Shown: positions 20,409 to 28,432 of the stretch, in pieces
Layout of the letters: each line of letters starts with the position of its first letter
Numbering within the stretch: position 1 is the stretch's first letter
Source of the DNA: Cupriavidus necator
Lineage (GTDB): Bacteria; Pseudomonadota; Gammaproteobacteria; Burkholderiales; Burkholderiaceae
Direction: 5' to 3'
Assembly: GCA_022041995.1 (NCBI GenBank)
Contig: CP074381.1
Coordinates: forward strand, 1,488,001-1,552,000
DNA length: 64,000 bases
The notes under the pieces: model-generated
Seen by the model: only the letters and a program-made list of their open reading frames with translations
What the model was told of the DNA's origin: nothing
Databases searched by the model: none
Made by a program: the position numbers and the translations under genes

Positions 20409-22205
20409 TCATTGTGCTGCCGGGGCTGCGGCGCCAGGCCGTGACGCGCACTCTTCAAAGATCCGCACGGTGCATTGCGCGCAGATGTCGGGCGAGAGCT
20501 GGCCGACGATCGTGTGCAGCGCCTGCCGCTTGGTCGGGAAGATATGGTCGGCCCCGAGCTTGTCGGTAAAGCCGGTCTGCGCCCAGGCCTGCAGCACCTG
20601 CGTGCGCGGGCGGTGGAAGTACAGATCGCCGCCCAGCGCGCGCCGTTCGGCAAGCTCGTTTTCCCACATCTCGGCACCGGCCAGGTCGATGAAGTTCATG
20701 CTCTTGGTCATCGCCAGCAGGTGCGTCTGGCCGGCGTTGACCGTGCGCAGCCAGTGCAGCCGATCCGTCACGTACTGCACGGCGCCGAAGTAGATCGCGC
20801 CTTCCATGCGCAGCAGCTTCAGTTGCGGGCATTCCGGCTGCGGGCGGCGCAGCTCGTCCAGCGGCGTGAAGCGCCGGCCGGGATCGTCGGCGTCGGGCAC
20901 CAGGCTGCGCACGGCCGGCCGCGACGTGCGGTACAGGTAGGCCACCAGCGACAGCATTGTGCCGAGCAGCACCGCCATCTCCAGCCGGATCACCAGCGTG
21001 GCGGCGAAGGTGCCGATGGCAATGGCGAATTCCGTGCGGCTCAGCGTGAAGATGCGGCGCAGCCGCGCGGTGTCGAGCAGGCCCCACGCCACCAGCAGCA
21101 GCATCGCTGCGATCGCCGCCATCGGGATCTGTGCCAGCAGCGGGGCGCTGACCGCCACCAGCGCCACCAGCCACAGCGCCGAGAACACGCTGGCCAGCGG
21201 CGTGCGCGCGCCGGCCTCGAAGTTCGGCACCGAGCGGTTGAGCGAGCCGCACGAGATATAGCCTGAAAAGAAGCCGCCCGCGATATTGGACAGGCCCTGG
21301 CCGATGAACTCGCGGTTGGCGTCGATATGCTGGCCCGAGCGCAGCGCCACCGCCTTGGCGATCGAGATCGACTGGCCCAGCGCGACGATGGTCAGCGCCG
21401 AGGCGATGCCCAGCAGGTCGGGCAGCTTGCGCCAGTCCACATCGGGAAGGTGGAAGCGCGGCAGCGCCGACGGGATCGGTCCGACCACGTTGACATGGTG
21501 GGCGCCGCCCGCGCCGGACTGGTTCAGCAGCAGCGCTACGCCGTAGCCGGCCAGCAGCCCCAGCAGCATGAACGGCAGCCGCCGCCACAGCCGCTTGCAC
21601 AGCAGCGTCACCACCAGCGTGACCGCGCCTACGGTGGCCGCGCCCCAGTTGATGGTGCCGATGTTCTCGAACAGGTGGCGCAACACGCCGAACGCACTGG
21701 TGCCGGTCGGCACCGCCAGCCCGAACAGGTCCTTGAGCGCATACAGGCCGATCAGCGTCGCGGCGCCGCAGGTGAAGCCGAGCAACACCGACGGTGAAAT
21801 AAAGTTGGCCAGCGTGCCAAGCCGCAACGTGCCCACGGCGAGCTGCATCACGCCCACCACGATGGTGACGGCCAGCGCCAGCCCGATATAGGCCGGGCTG
21901 CCGGCAAACGCAAGCGGGCTCAGCATCGCGAACAATGCCAGCGAATTGGCGTTGGTCGGCCCCGACATCACGTGCCAGCTCGAACCGAACAGCGCCGCCA
22001 CGATGCACGGCACCACCGCGCTGTAGATGCCGTATTGCGGCGGCAGGCCGGCCAGCGTGGCAAAGGCCACGCCCTGCGGCAGCACCAGCACGGCGCCGAG
22101 CAGGCCGGCCACCAGGTCGGCGCGCAGCGTGGTCTTGTCGACGCGCTGGCTCCATGGAAACAGGCGCGGCAGGAGGGATCCGGGACGGGACGCGGGCATC
22201 GGCAA
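20409..22205 (-). CDS. SulP-family anion transporter with STAS domain
   Basis: Inner-membrane transporter of 598 residues in the sulfate permease (SLC26/SulP) family. About the first 430 residues form many hydrophobic segments (LLGAVLVLPQGVAFATLAGL, the SulP opening region; MSGPTNANSLALF). The C-terminal STAS domain begins around residue 460 (RMEGAIYFGAVQYV) and contains MNFIDLAGAEMWENE, the usual STAS switch region. A cysteine-bearing tail (CAQCTVRIFEEC) follows. The substrate (sulfate, bicarbonate or another anion) is unknown. The restored MarR gene ends 12 bases upstream on the same strand, so they form an operon. Confidence 0.9.
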   Translation of the reverse strand: MPMPASRPGSLLPRLFPWSQRVDKTTLRADLVAGLLGAVLVLPQGVAFATLAGLPPQYGIYSAVVPCIVAALFGSSWHVMSGPTNANSLALFAMLSPLAFAGSPAYIGLALAVTIVVGVMQLAVGTLRLGTLANFISPSVLLGFTCGAATLIGLYALKDLFGLAVPTGTSAFGVLRHLFENIGTINWGAATVGAVTLVVTLLCKRLWRRLPFMLLGLLAGYGVALLLNQSGAGGAHHVNVVGPIPSALPRFHLPDVDWRKLPDLLGIASALTIVALGQSISIAKAVALRSGQHIDANREFIGQGLSNIAGGFFSGYISCGSLNRSVPNFEAGARTPLASVFSALWLVALVAVSAPLLAQIPMAAIAAMLLLVAWGLLDTARLRRIFTLSRTEFAIAIGTFAATLVIRLEMAVLLGTMLSLVAYLYRTSRPAVRSLVPDADDPGRRFTPLDELRRPQPECPQLKLLRMEGAIYFGAVQYVTDRLHWLRTVNAGQTHLLAMTKSMNFIDLAGAEMWENELAERRALGGDLYFHRPRTQVLQAWAQTGFTDKLGADHIFPTKRQALHTIVGQLSPDICAQCTVRIFEECASRPGAAAPAAQ

Positions 22206-22217
22206 TGAAGGGCAGGC

Positions 22218-22735
22218 TCAGCCGGCCTCGCTGCCGCGTGCAGGCGGTGGCGAGGCAACGGATTCGGGCGGGGTGGATTCAGGCAGGTTCGGCTGCGGCG
22301 CCAGCACGGCCAGCATGGCGTCGAGCGCGCGGTAGACCTCGGTCAGCCGCTCGGGGCAAGCCGCTGCGCCAGCTCCTGGTAGCGTGCATCGACCAGCGGT
22401 TCCATTTGCACGATGATGGCGCGCGCCGACGGCGTCAGGCTTACCAGCTGGCGGCGCTGGTCGGTGGCAGAGCGGGTCCGTTCGACCAGCCCGGCGTCTT
22501 CCATGCCGCCCAGCATGCGGGTCAGGCTGGGGCTCAGGATCAGGCAGGCATCGGCCAGCTGGTTCGGCTCCATCGGCTCACGCTCGTTGAGCGTGCGCAT
22601 CACGCGCCATTGCTGCTCGGTGATGCCGAATTGCCGCAGGATCGGGCGAAAGCCGGCCAGCAATGTCTCGCGCGCTTGCAGCAGCAGGTGAGGAAGGTTG
22701 CGGTGGCGGAACATGGCCTGGCGGGTGTGGCTCAT
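22218..22735 (-). CDS. MarR-family (HpaR-like) regulator, with a frameshift
   Basis: Winged-helix regulator resembling homoprotocatechuate repressor HpaR: NLPHLLLQARETLLAGFRPI, then FGITEQQWRVMRTL and the recognition region LILSPSLTRMLGGMEDAGLV. As written the frame stops at 22343 after RLAPSG (130 residues). Restoring one G in the run at 22353-22356 (plus strand) continues it as ERLTEVYRALDAMLAVLAPQ to a stop at 22218, giving 172 residues and a 12-base gap to the SulP gene. The restored helix is the expected MarR dimerisation helix. It probably controls the transporter gene. Confidence 0.82.
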
Positions 22736-22821
22736 GCCCGCAGTGTAGCGGGCGCGGCGCCGCGCGGCGAGCGGGGCTTGTCCGGACCTGCCTGAACCTG
22801 CGCGCGGCGCCAGCGGCGCGT

Positions 22822-23652
22822 TCAGCCGCAGCCGAGCGTGGCGACCACTGGCGTGTGGTCCGACGGCTGCTCCCATGTGCGCGGCGCGCGGTCGATCACG
22901 CAGGCGCTGCAGCCGCTGGCCAATGCCGGCGACAGCAGGATGTGGTCGATGCGCAGGCCCGCATTGCGGCGGAATGCCATCATGCGGTAGTCCCACCATG
23001 AGAAGGCCTTCTCGGGCTGCTCGAACTGGCGGAACGCATCCGCCAGGCCGAGTTCCACCAGCGCGGCAAATGCGGCGCGTTCCTGTGGCGAGACCAGGTT
23101 CTGGCCTTCCCATTTCTTGGGGTCGTGCACGTCGCGGTCTTCCGGCGCGATATTGAAGTCGCCCAGCAGCGCCAGCTTCGGGTAGCGCTTCATCTCTTCG
23201 CGCAGCCAGGCCGTCATCGCATCCAGCCACTTGAGCTTGTAGACGAACTTGTCCGAGTCCAGCGCCTGCCCGTTGGGAAAGTAGGCGCAGACCAGCCGCA
23301 CGTCGCCATAAGTGGCCGCGATCACGCGCTGCTGCGCGTCCTCGAAGCCGGGGATGTTGCGCACCACGTCGGTGGGGCCGGGCATGCTGGCGTCGCGGGC
23401 GAGGATGGCCACGCCGTTGTATGTCTTCTGCCCGGTGTAGATGCTGTGGAAGCCCGCGTTCTCCAGCTCGGCCAGCGGGTACTTGTCGTCCGGCAGCTTC
23501 AGTTCCTGCAGGCACAGCGCGTCAATCGGCGCGCCGGCCTGGTCCTGCTCGGCCAGCCATTGCAGCACCTGCGGCAGGCGCACCTTGAGCGAGTTGACGT
23601 TCCAGCTGGCAATGCGAAGCAGGCCGCTGGCGGGCAGGGCGGCCGCGCTCAT
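22822..23652 (-). CDS. xthA: Exodeoxyribonuclease III
   Basis: AP endonuclease and 3'-5' exonuclease of base excision repair, 276 residues. Seen in order: IASWNVNSLKVRL (catalytic Asn), CLQELKLPDD (metal-binding Glu), YFPNGQ, LLGDFNIAPEDRD (Asp-x-Asn), and the C-terminal IDHILLSP and PSDHTPVVA with the catalytic Asp-His. The ATG at 23652 overlaps the stop of prlC by four bases, indicating translational coupling. Confidence 0.95.
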   Translation of the reverse strand: MSAAALPASGLLRIASWNVNSLKVRLPQVLQWLAEQDQAGAPIDALCLQELKLPDDKYPLAELENAGFHSIYTGQKTYNGVAILARDASMPGPTDVVRNIPGFEDAQQRVIAATYGDVRLVCAYFPNGQALDSDKFVYKLKWLDAMTAWLREEMKRYPKLALLGDFNIAPEDRDVHDPKKWEGQNLVSPQERAAFAALVELGLADAFRQFEQPEKAFSWWDYRMMAFRRNAGLRIDHILLSPALASGCSACVIDRAPRTWEQPSDHTPVVATLGCG

Positions 23653-25733
23653 GCTGCCATCCCGCCGTGGCGCAGCAGCGCGTCGATCTGCGGCGCGCGG
23701 CCGCGGAATGCGACAAACGAGTCCATCGCCGGACGGCTGCCGCCCACCGACAGGATCTCGCGCTGGTAGCGCGCACCGGTCTCGCTGTCGAGCACGCTGC
23801 CCGACAGCTGCGCGGCTTCTTCGAACGCCGCGTACACGTCGGCCGACAGCACCTCGGCCCACTTGTAGCTGTAGTAGCCCGCCGCATAGCCGCCGGCGAA
23901 GATATGGCTGAAGGTGTTCGGCCAGCGCGACAGCGGATGCTGCGGCACCACGTGCACGCGGTCGTTGATCTGGCGCGACAGGTCCAGCACCGAGGTGGCG
24001 CCGGCCGGGTCGAAGTCAGTATGCAGGTGCATGTCGAACGACGAGAACACGATCTGCCGCAGCGTCATCATGCCGTTCTGGAAGTTCTTGGCGGCCAGCA
24101 TGCGGTCGAACAGCGCGCGCGGCAGCGGCTCGCCGGTGTCGATGTGCTGCGTCATGCCGGTCAGCACTTCGTACTCCCAGCAGAAGTTCTCCATGAACTG
24201 CGACGGCAGCTCCACCGCATCCCATTCCACGCCGTTGATGCCCGACACGCCCAGCTCGCCCACCTGCGTCAGCATGTGGTGCAGGCCGTGGCCGAACTCA
24301 TGGAACAGGGTGATCACTTCATCGTGCGTGAACAGCGCGGGCTTGCCGCCCACCGGCGCCGAGAAGTTGCAGGTCAGGTAGGCCACCGGCGTCTGCACGC
24401 CGCCTTGCTCCAGCACCTTGCGGCCGCGCGCGTCGTCCATCCAGGCGCCGCCGCGCTTGCCTTCGCGCGCGTACAGGTCGATGTAGAACTGGGCCAGCAG
24501 CGTGCCGTCGGCGGTGGTGACGCGGAAGAAGCGTGCGTCCTGGTGCCAGGTCTGCGCCTGCTCGGGCTCGATGCGCACCGAGAACAGCTTTTGCACCACG
24601 CCGAAGAGGCCCTCGAGCACCTTCGCTTCCGGGAAGTACTGCTTGACCTCATGCTCGGAGAACGCATAGCGCTGCTGGCGCAGCTTCTCCGAGGCATAGG
24701 CGACATCCCACGGCGCCAGTTCAGGCAGTCCCAGCTCCGCCGCGGCAAAGGCCTTCATTTCAGCCCAGTCCTTCTCGGCGTAGGGGCGCGCCTTGACGGC
24801 GAGCTCGTCGAGGAACTTCAGCACCTCGGCCGGCGATTCAGCCATCTTCGGCACCAGCGAGACTTCGCCATAGCACTGGTAGCCCAGCATCTGCGCCTCT
24901 TCGCGGCGCAGGGCCAGCTGCTCGCGCATATTGGCGGTGTTGTCCCAGTCGGCCTGGCCCTGGCCATGCTGCGGGCCCAGTTCCGAGGCGCGCGTGACAT
25001 TGGCTTCATACAGGGTCTGGCGCAGCGCGCGGTCGTCCGCGTACTGCAGCACAGGGAAGTAGGACGGGAAGTGCAGGGTGAATTTCCAGCCGGCCTTGCC
25101 ATCCTTATCGGCGGCATGGCGGGCGGCCTCCTTTGCGTCGTCGGGCAGTCCGGACAGGCGGGCCTCGTCCTCGACATGCAGCGCGTAGGCGTTGGTGGCA
25201 TCCAGCACGTGGTCAGAGAAGGCCTTGGACAGCTGGGCCTGCTGCTCCTGGATTTCGGCGAAACGCGGCTTCTTGTCCTCAGGCAGCTCGGCACCGCCCA
25301 GGCGGAAGCCGCGCAGTTCGTTTTCGATCAGCTGGTGGCGCGCCGCGCTCATGCCGGCGAACTCCGGGCTGGCGGCCAGCGCCTTGTACTTGTCGTACAG
25401 CGCCAGGCTCTGGCCGAGCGAGGACCAGAACTCGGTCATGCGCGGCAGGTTCTCGGCGTGCGCGCGGCGCAGTTCGGGCGTATCGGCCACGGCGCTCAGG
25501 TGGCTGACTACGCCCCAGGCGCGGCCCAATGGCTCGGTGGCCGCTTCCAGCGCCTGCACGGCATTGGCCCAGTCGGCGGGAGTGGCCGGATCTTCGGCGC
25601 GGGCGACGGCCTGCTGTGCGCGTTCCAGCAGCACGTCCAGTGCCGGGCTGATGTGCTCGGGCCGGATCTCGGCAAAGCGGGGCAGGTCGGAAAAGTCCAG
25701 CAGAGGATTGGTAGCGTTGGCAGCTTGGTCCAT
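23649..25733 (-). CDS. prlC: Oligopeptidase A (M3 zinc metallopeptidase)
   Basis: Cytoplasmic oligopeptidase of 694 residues that degrades short peptides, including signal-peptide fragments. The M3 zinc motif HEFGHGLHHML is seen in the C-terminal third, with the third ligand Glu about 25 residues downstream. The N-terminus (NPLLDFSDLPRFAEIRPEHI) matches the family opening. It overlaps xthA by the ATGA stop/start. Normal length and intact frame. Confidence 0.95.
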   Translation of the reverse strand: MDQAANATNPLLDFSDLPRFAEIRPEHISPALDVLLERAQQAVARAEDPATPADWANAVQALEAATEPLGRAWGVVSHLSAVADTPELRRAHAENLPRMTEFWSSLGQSLALYDKYKALAASPEFAGMSAARHQLIENELRGFRLGGAELPEDKKPRFAEIQEQQAQLSKAFSDHVLDATNAYALHVEDEARLSGLPDDAKEAARHAADKDGKAGWKFTLHFPSYFPVLQYADDRALRQTLYEANVTRASELGPQHGQGQADWDNTANMREQLALRREEAQMLGYQCYGEVSLVPKMAESPAEVLKFLDELAVKARPYAEKDWAEMKAFAAAELGLPELAPWDVAYASEKLRQQRYAFSEHEVKQYFPEAKVLEGLFGVVQKLFSVRIEPEQAQTWHQDARFFRVTTADGTLLAQFYIDLYAREGKRGGAWMDDARGRKVLEQGGVQTPVAYLTCNFSAPVGGKPALFTHDEVITLFHEFGHGLHHMLTQVGELGVSGINGVEWDAVELPSQFMENFCWEYEVLTGMTQHIDTGEPLPRALFDRMLAAKNFQNGMMTLRQIVFSSFDMHLHTDFDPAGATSVLDLSRQINDRVHVVPQHPLSRWPNTFSHIFAGGYAAGYYSYKWAEVLSADVYAAFEEAAQLSGSVLDSETGARYQREILSVGGSRPAMDSFVAFRGRAPQIDALLRHGGMAA

Positions 25734-25834
25734 GGCGTGTTCTCGGTTGGCTGGCCTCGATCGGGCTATATTCCCGCAGATGGGGCCGGGGCGCCGGATT
25801 TTCCAGAGCCCCGGGTGGCGTATCGTGCGCGGCC

Positions 25835-26686
25835 TCAGCCGGCGGCACGCTCGGCGGCTTCCAGCGTATTGACCAGCAGCATGGTGATGGTCATCGGGCC
25901 GACTCCGCCCGGCACCGGCGTGACGTAGCCGGCGACCTCACGCACCCCGGCGAAGTCGACGTCGCCGCAGAGCTTGCCGTTATCGTCGCGGTTCATGCCC
26001 ACGTCGATCACCACCGCGCCCGGCTTGACCATGTCGGCCGTCACCAGGTTGCGCTTGCCGACCGCGGCCACCACCACATCCGCGTCGCGGGTGTGGGCGC
26101 CGATGTCGCGCGTCTTGCTGTTGCAGATGGTGACGGTGGCGCCAGCCTGCAGCAGCAGCATCGCCATCGGCTTGCCGACGATATTGGAGGCGCCCACCAC
26201 CACGGCGCGGGCGCCGCGCAGCGGGAACTGGATCGATTCCAGCATCTTCATGCAGCCGTAGGGCGTGCAGGGGCGGAACAGCGGGGCGCCGGTCATCAGC
26301 GCGCCGGCATTGGCCACGTGGAAGCCGTCGACATCCTTTTCCGGCGCGATCGCTTCAAGCACCTTGTGGCTGTCGATATGCTTGGGCAGGGGCAGCTGCA
26401 CCAGGATGCCATGGATGTTCGGGTCCTGGTTCAGTGCGTCGATGCGGGCCAGCAGTTCCGCCTCCGACAGGTCGGCCGGGTAGCGGTCGAGCGAGGAATG
26501 AAAGCCGTTGTCCTGGCAGGCCTTGACCTTGTTGCGTACGTAGACCTGGCTGGCCGGGTCTTCGCCGACCAGGATCACGGCCAGGCCGGGCCGGTGGCCA
26601 CGCTCGGTCAGGCGGGCGGCGCGCAGGGCGGCTTCGGAGCGGATGTGTTTGGCAAGGGCGTTGCCGTCGATCAGTTGGGCAGGCAT
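25835..26686 (-). CDS. folD: Bifunctional methylenetetrahydrofolate dehydrogenase/cyclohydrolase
   Basis: Interconverts 5,10-methylene- and 10-formyl-tetrahydrofolate with NADP, supplying one-carbon units. It has 283 residues. The start [18 protein letters not shown] is followed by [18 protein letters not shown] (catalytic Tyr and Lys), [10 protein letters not shown], and the NADP-binding [17 protein letters not shown], with [11 protein letters not shown] near the end. Start at 26686 by family alignment. It is separated from prlC by about 100 bases on the same strand. Confidence 0.96.
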   Translation of the reverse strand: MPAQLIDGNALAKHIRSEAALRAARLTERGHRPGLAVILVGEDPASQVYVRNKVKACQDNGFHSSLDRYPADLSEAELLARIDALNQDPNIHGILVQLPLPKHIDSHKVLEAIAPEKDVDGFHVANAGALMTGAPLFRPCTPYGCMKMLESIQFPLRGARAVVVGASNIVGKPMAMLLLQAGATVTICNSKTRDIGAHTRDADVVVAAVGKRNLVTADMVKPGAVVIDVGMNRDDNGKLCGDVDFAGVREVAGYVTPVPGGVGPMTITMLLVNTLEAAERAAG

Positions 26687-26846
26687 GGAGGCAGGGCGGG
26701 TTCGTGGCCGGGAGGTGGAGGCGCCGCCGCGCGCCGGAGCGCGGGTTGGGCCAAAGCCGGAATTATAAAGGTTGCGTGGGGCTTGCCGCACGGAGCTTGA
26801 CCGGGTGCAAGGGCCGGGCGGGGGCAGCGCTGGTAGCATCGGCCGC

Positions 26847-27527
26847 ATGCACACCGCGCTGCCGTCCCTTCTGTCTCACCCCTTGCTGCTGTTGCTGTCC
26901 CTGGCGGGGCTGCTGTGGGCGCTGACGCGCCGGCCCTGGCGGCTGTTGCGGCGCAATGCGCTGCAGAACGCCTGGCTGGGTGCGATGGTGCTGGTGGCGT
27001 TGCTGTGGACGTTGCGCGCCACGCTGGTCGGCGGGCTGGTGATTCAGTTGCTCGGCGCCACGCTGATGGTGACGCTGTTCGGGCTGCCGCTGGCGCTGCT
27101 GTCGCTGTTCGTGGTGGACGTGGTGTCGCTGTTCGGGCTCGAATACCTGGCCGGGCATGGCTGGGCCCAGTTCGACTGGCCCTCGCTGTGGGTGCGCTAC
27201 GTCTGGCTGGCGCTGCTGCCGGCGCTGATCTCCGCGGCGCTGCAGGCAATGATGCGGCGCCTGCTGCCGCGGCATCCGTTCGTCTTTATCCTGGGGCACG
27301 GCTATTTCACGGCCGGGCTGGCCGCGCTGGGCGCCAGCGCGGCGGAGGCCGGCTGGCGCCACCTGACGGCGCCGGGCCTGCCATGGAGCGTTGCCGATAC
27401 CCTGACGGCAGCCATCATCCTGGCGTTTGGCGAGGCCTTCCTGACCGGCATGCTGGTGGCGATTTTTGTGGTCTATCGGCCACAGTGGGTTGTCACGTTC
27501 CGGGACGAGGAATACCTGGACCGCTGA
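26847..27527 (+). CDS. Predicted integral membrane protein, energy-coupling factor (CbiM-like) type
   Basis: Protein of 226 residues with about six hydrophobic helices (for instance [66 protein letters not shown]). The general look fits the CbiM/ECF permease-like family (COG3235), by recollection; no ATPase or other ECF component is next to it, so a transport role is weakly supported. It is divergent from folD by 160 bases. Start at 26847 after a short leader. Confidence 0.7.
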   Translation: MHTALPSLLSHPLLLLLSLAGLLWALTRRPWRLLRRNALQNAWLGAMVLVALLWTLRATLVGGLVIQLLGATLMVTLFGLPLALLSLFVVDVVSLFGLEYLAGHGWAQFDWPSLWVRYVWLALLPALISAALQAMMRRLLPRHPFVFILGHGYFTAGLAALGASAAEAGWRHLTAPGLPWSVADTLTAAIILAFGEAFLTGMLVAIFVVYRPQWVVTFRDEEYLDR

Positions 27528-27630
27528 CGGGACTGAGGGGATGCAGGGGCGGCGCCGGACGGCGCGCGGAGAGGGCGGCCGGTGCGGCCCGCGGGCCGCA
27601 CCGGGTCAGGCAGAGGCAGGCGCCGGCCGC

Positions 27631-28263
27631 TCAGCTGTTGCGCGACAGTGCCAGGCGCAGCAGGTCGGCGACGGTGTTGACGTTGAGCTTTTCCATGATG
27701 TTGGCGCGGTGCGCCTCCACGGTCTTGATGGAAATGCCCAGGTCGTCGGCGATCTGCTTGTTCAGGCGGCCGGCCACGATGCGCTCCAGCACCTGCTGTT
27801 CACGCGTGGTCAGCTTGCCCAGCAGGTCCTTGGCGGCGCGCTGCTCGCGTGCGGCGGAATGGTCGGTGCGGGCCTTGGCCAGCATGCGCTCGACCAGTGC
27901 GCGCAGCTCGGACTCATCGAAGGGCTTTTCAATGAAGTCGATGGCGCCGCGCTTCATCGTCGACACCGCCATCGGCACGTCGCCATGGCCGGTGATAAAG
28001 ACGATGGGAATGTCGATCTGCTCGGCCAGCATGCGCTCCTGCAGTTCCGGGCCGCTCATGCCGGGCATGCGCACGTCGAGGATCAGGCACGACACCTGGC
28101 TGGCATCGTAGGCGGCGAGGAACTGCTCGGCGCTGGTGAAGCTGCGCACCTGATAGCCATTGCCCTCCAGCAGCCAGGTCAGCGAGTCGCGCATGGCTTC
28201 ATCGTCGTCGACGATGAACACGGTCTCGCCGCGGTGGGGCGTGGGGTTTGGCGTTGCGGTCAT
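27631..28263 (-). CDS. FixJ/NarL-type response regulator
   Basis: Two-domain response regulator of 210 residues. The receiver domain has the acidic pair in VFIVDDDEAM and the phospho-acceptor aspartate in LILDVRMPGMSG; the conserved switch threonine and lysine are in FITGHGD and FIEKPF. The output domain is a LuxR-type helix-turn-helix (LTTREQQVLERIVAGRLNKQ to TVEAHRANIMEKL). It lies 169 bases downstream of the PAS kinase gene on the same strand and is its obvious partner. Confidence 0.93.
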   Translation of the reverse strand: MTATPNPTPHRGETVFIVDDDEAMRDSLTWLLEGNGYQVRSFTSAEQFLAAYDASQVSCLILDVRMPGMSGPELQERMLAEQIDIPIVFITGHGDVPMAVSTMKRGAIDFIEKPFDESELRALVERMLAKARTDHSAAREQRAAKDLLGKLTTREQQVLERIVAGRLNKQIADDLGISIKTVEAHRANIMEKLNVNTVADLLRLALSRNS

Positions 28264-28432
28264 GTAGTCTCCTCGGGACAACAATTCATTGCTGCGAAGT
28301 GTAACCGGCAGCGGCCCTCTGTGGCGAGACAGGCCCCCCACATCCGTGGGGAAACGGGGCGGGCCGGCTTTTTATGGGAATCCTTGGGTACGCCCGGGGC
28401 GAAGGCTCCGGCAACGGGGCCTGTGGTTCGGC

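Noticed and set aside
22736..23515. N-terminal extension of the MarR frame to 390 residues
   Set aside because: Overlaps xthA antisense-like in another frame and lacks MarR homology; the MarR start is near 22735.
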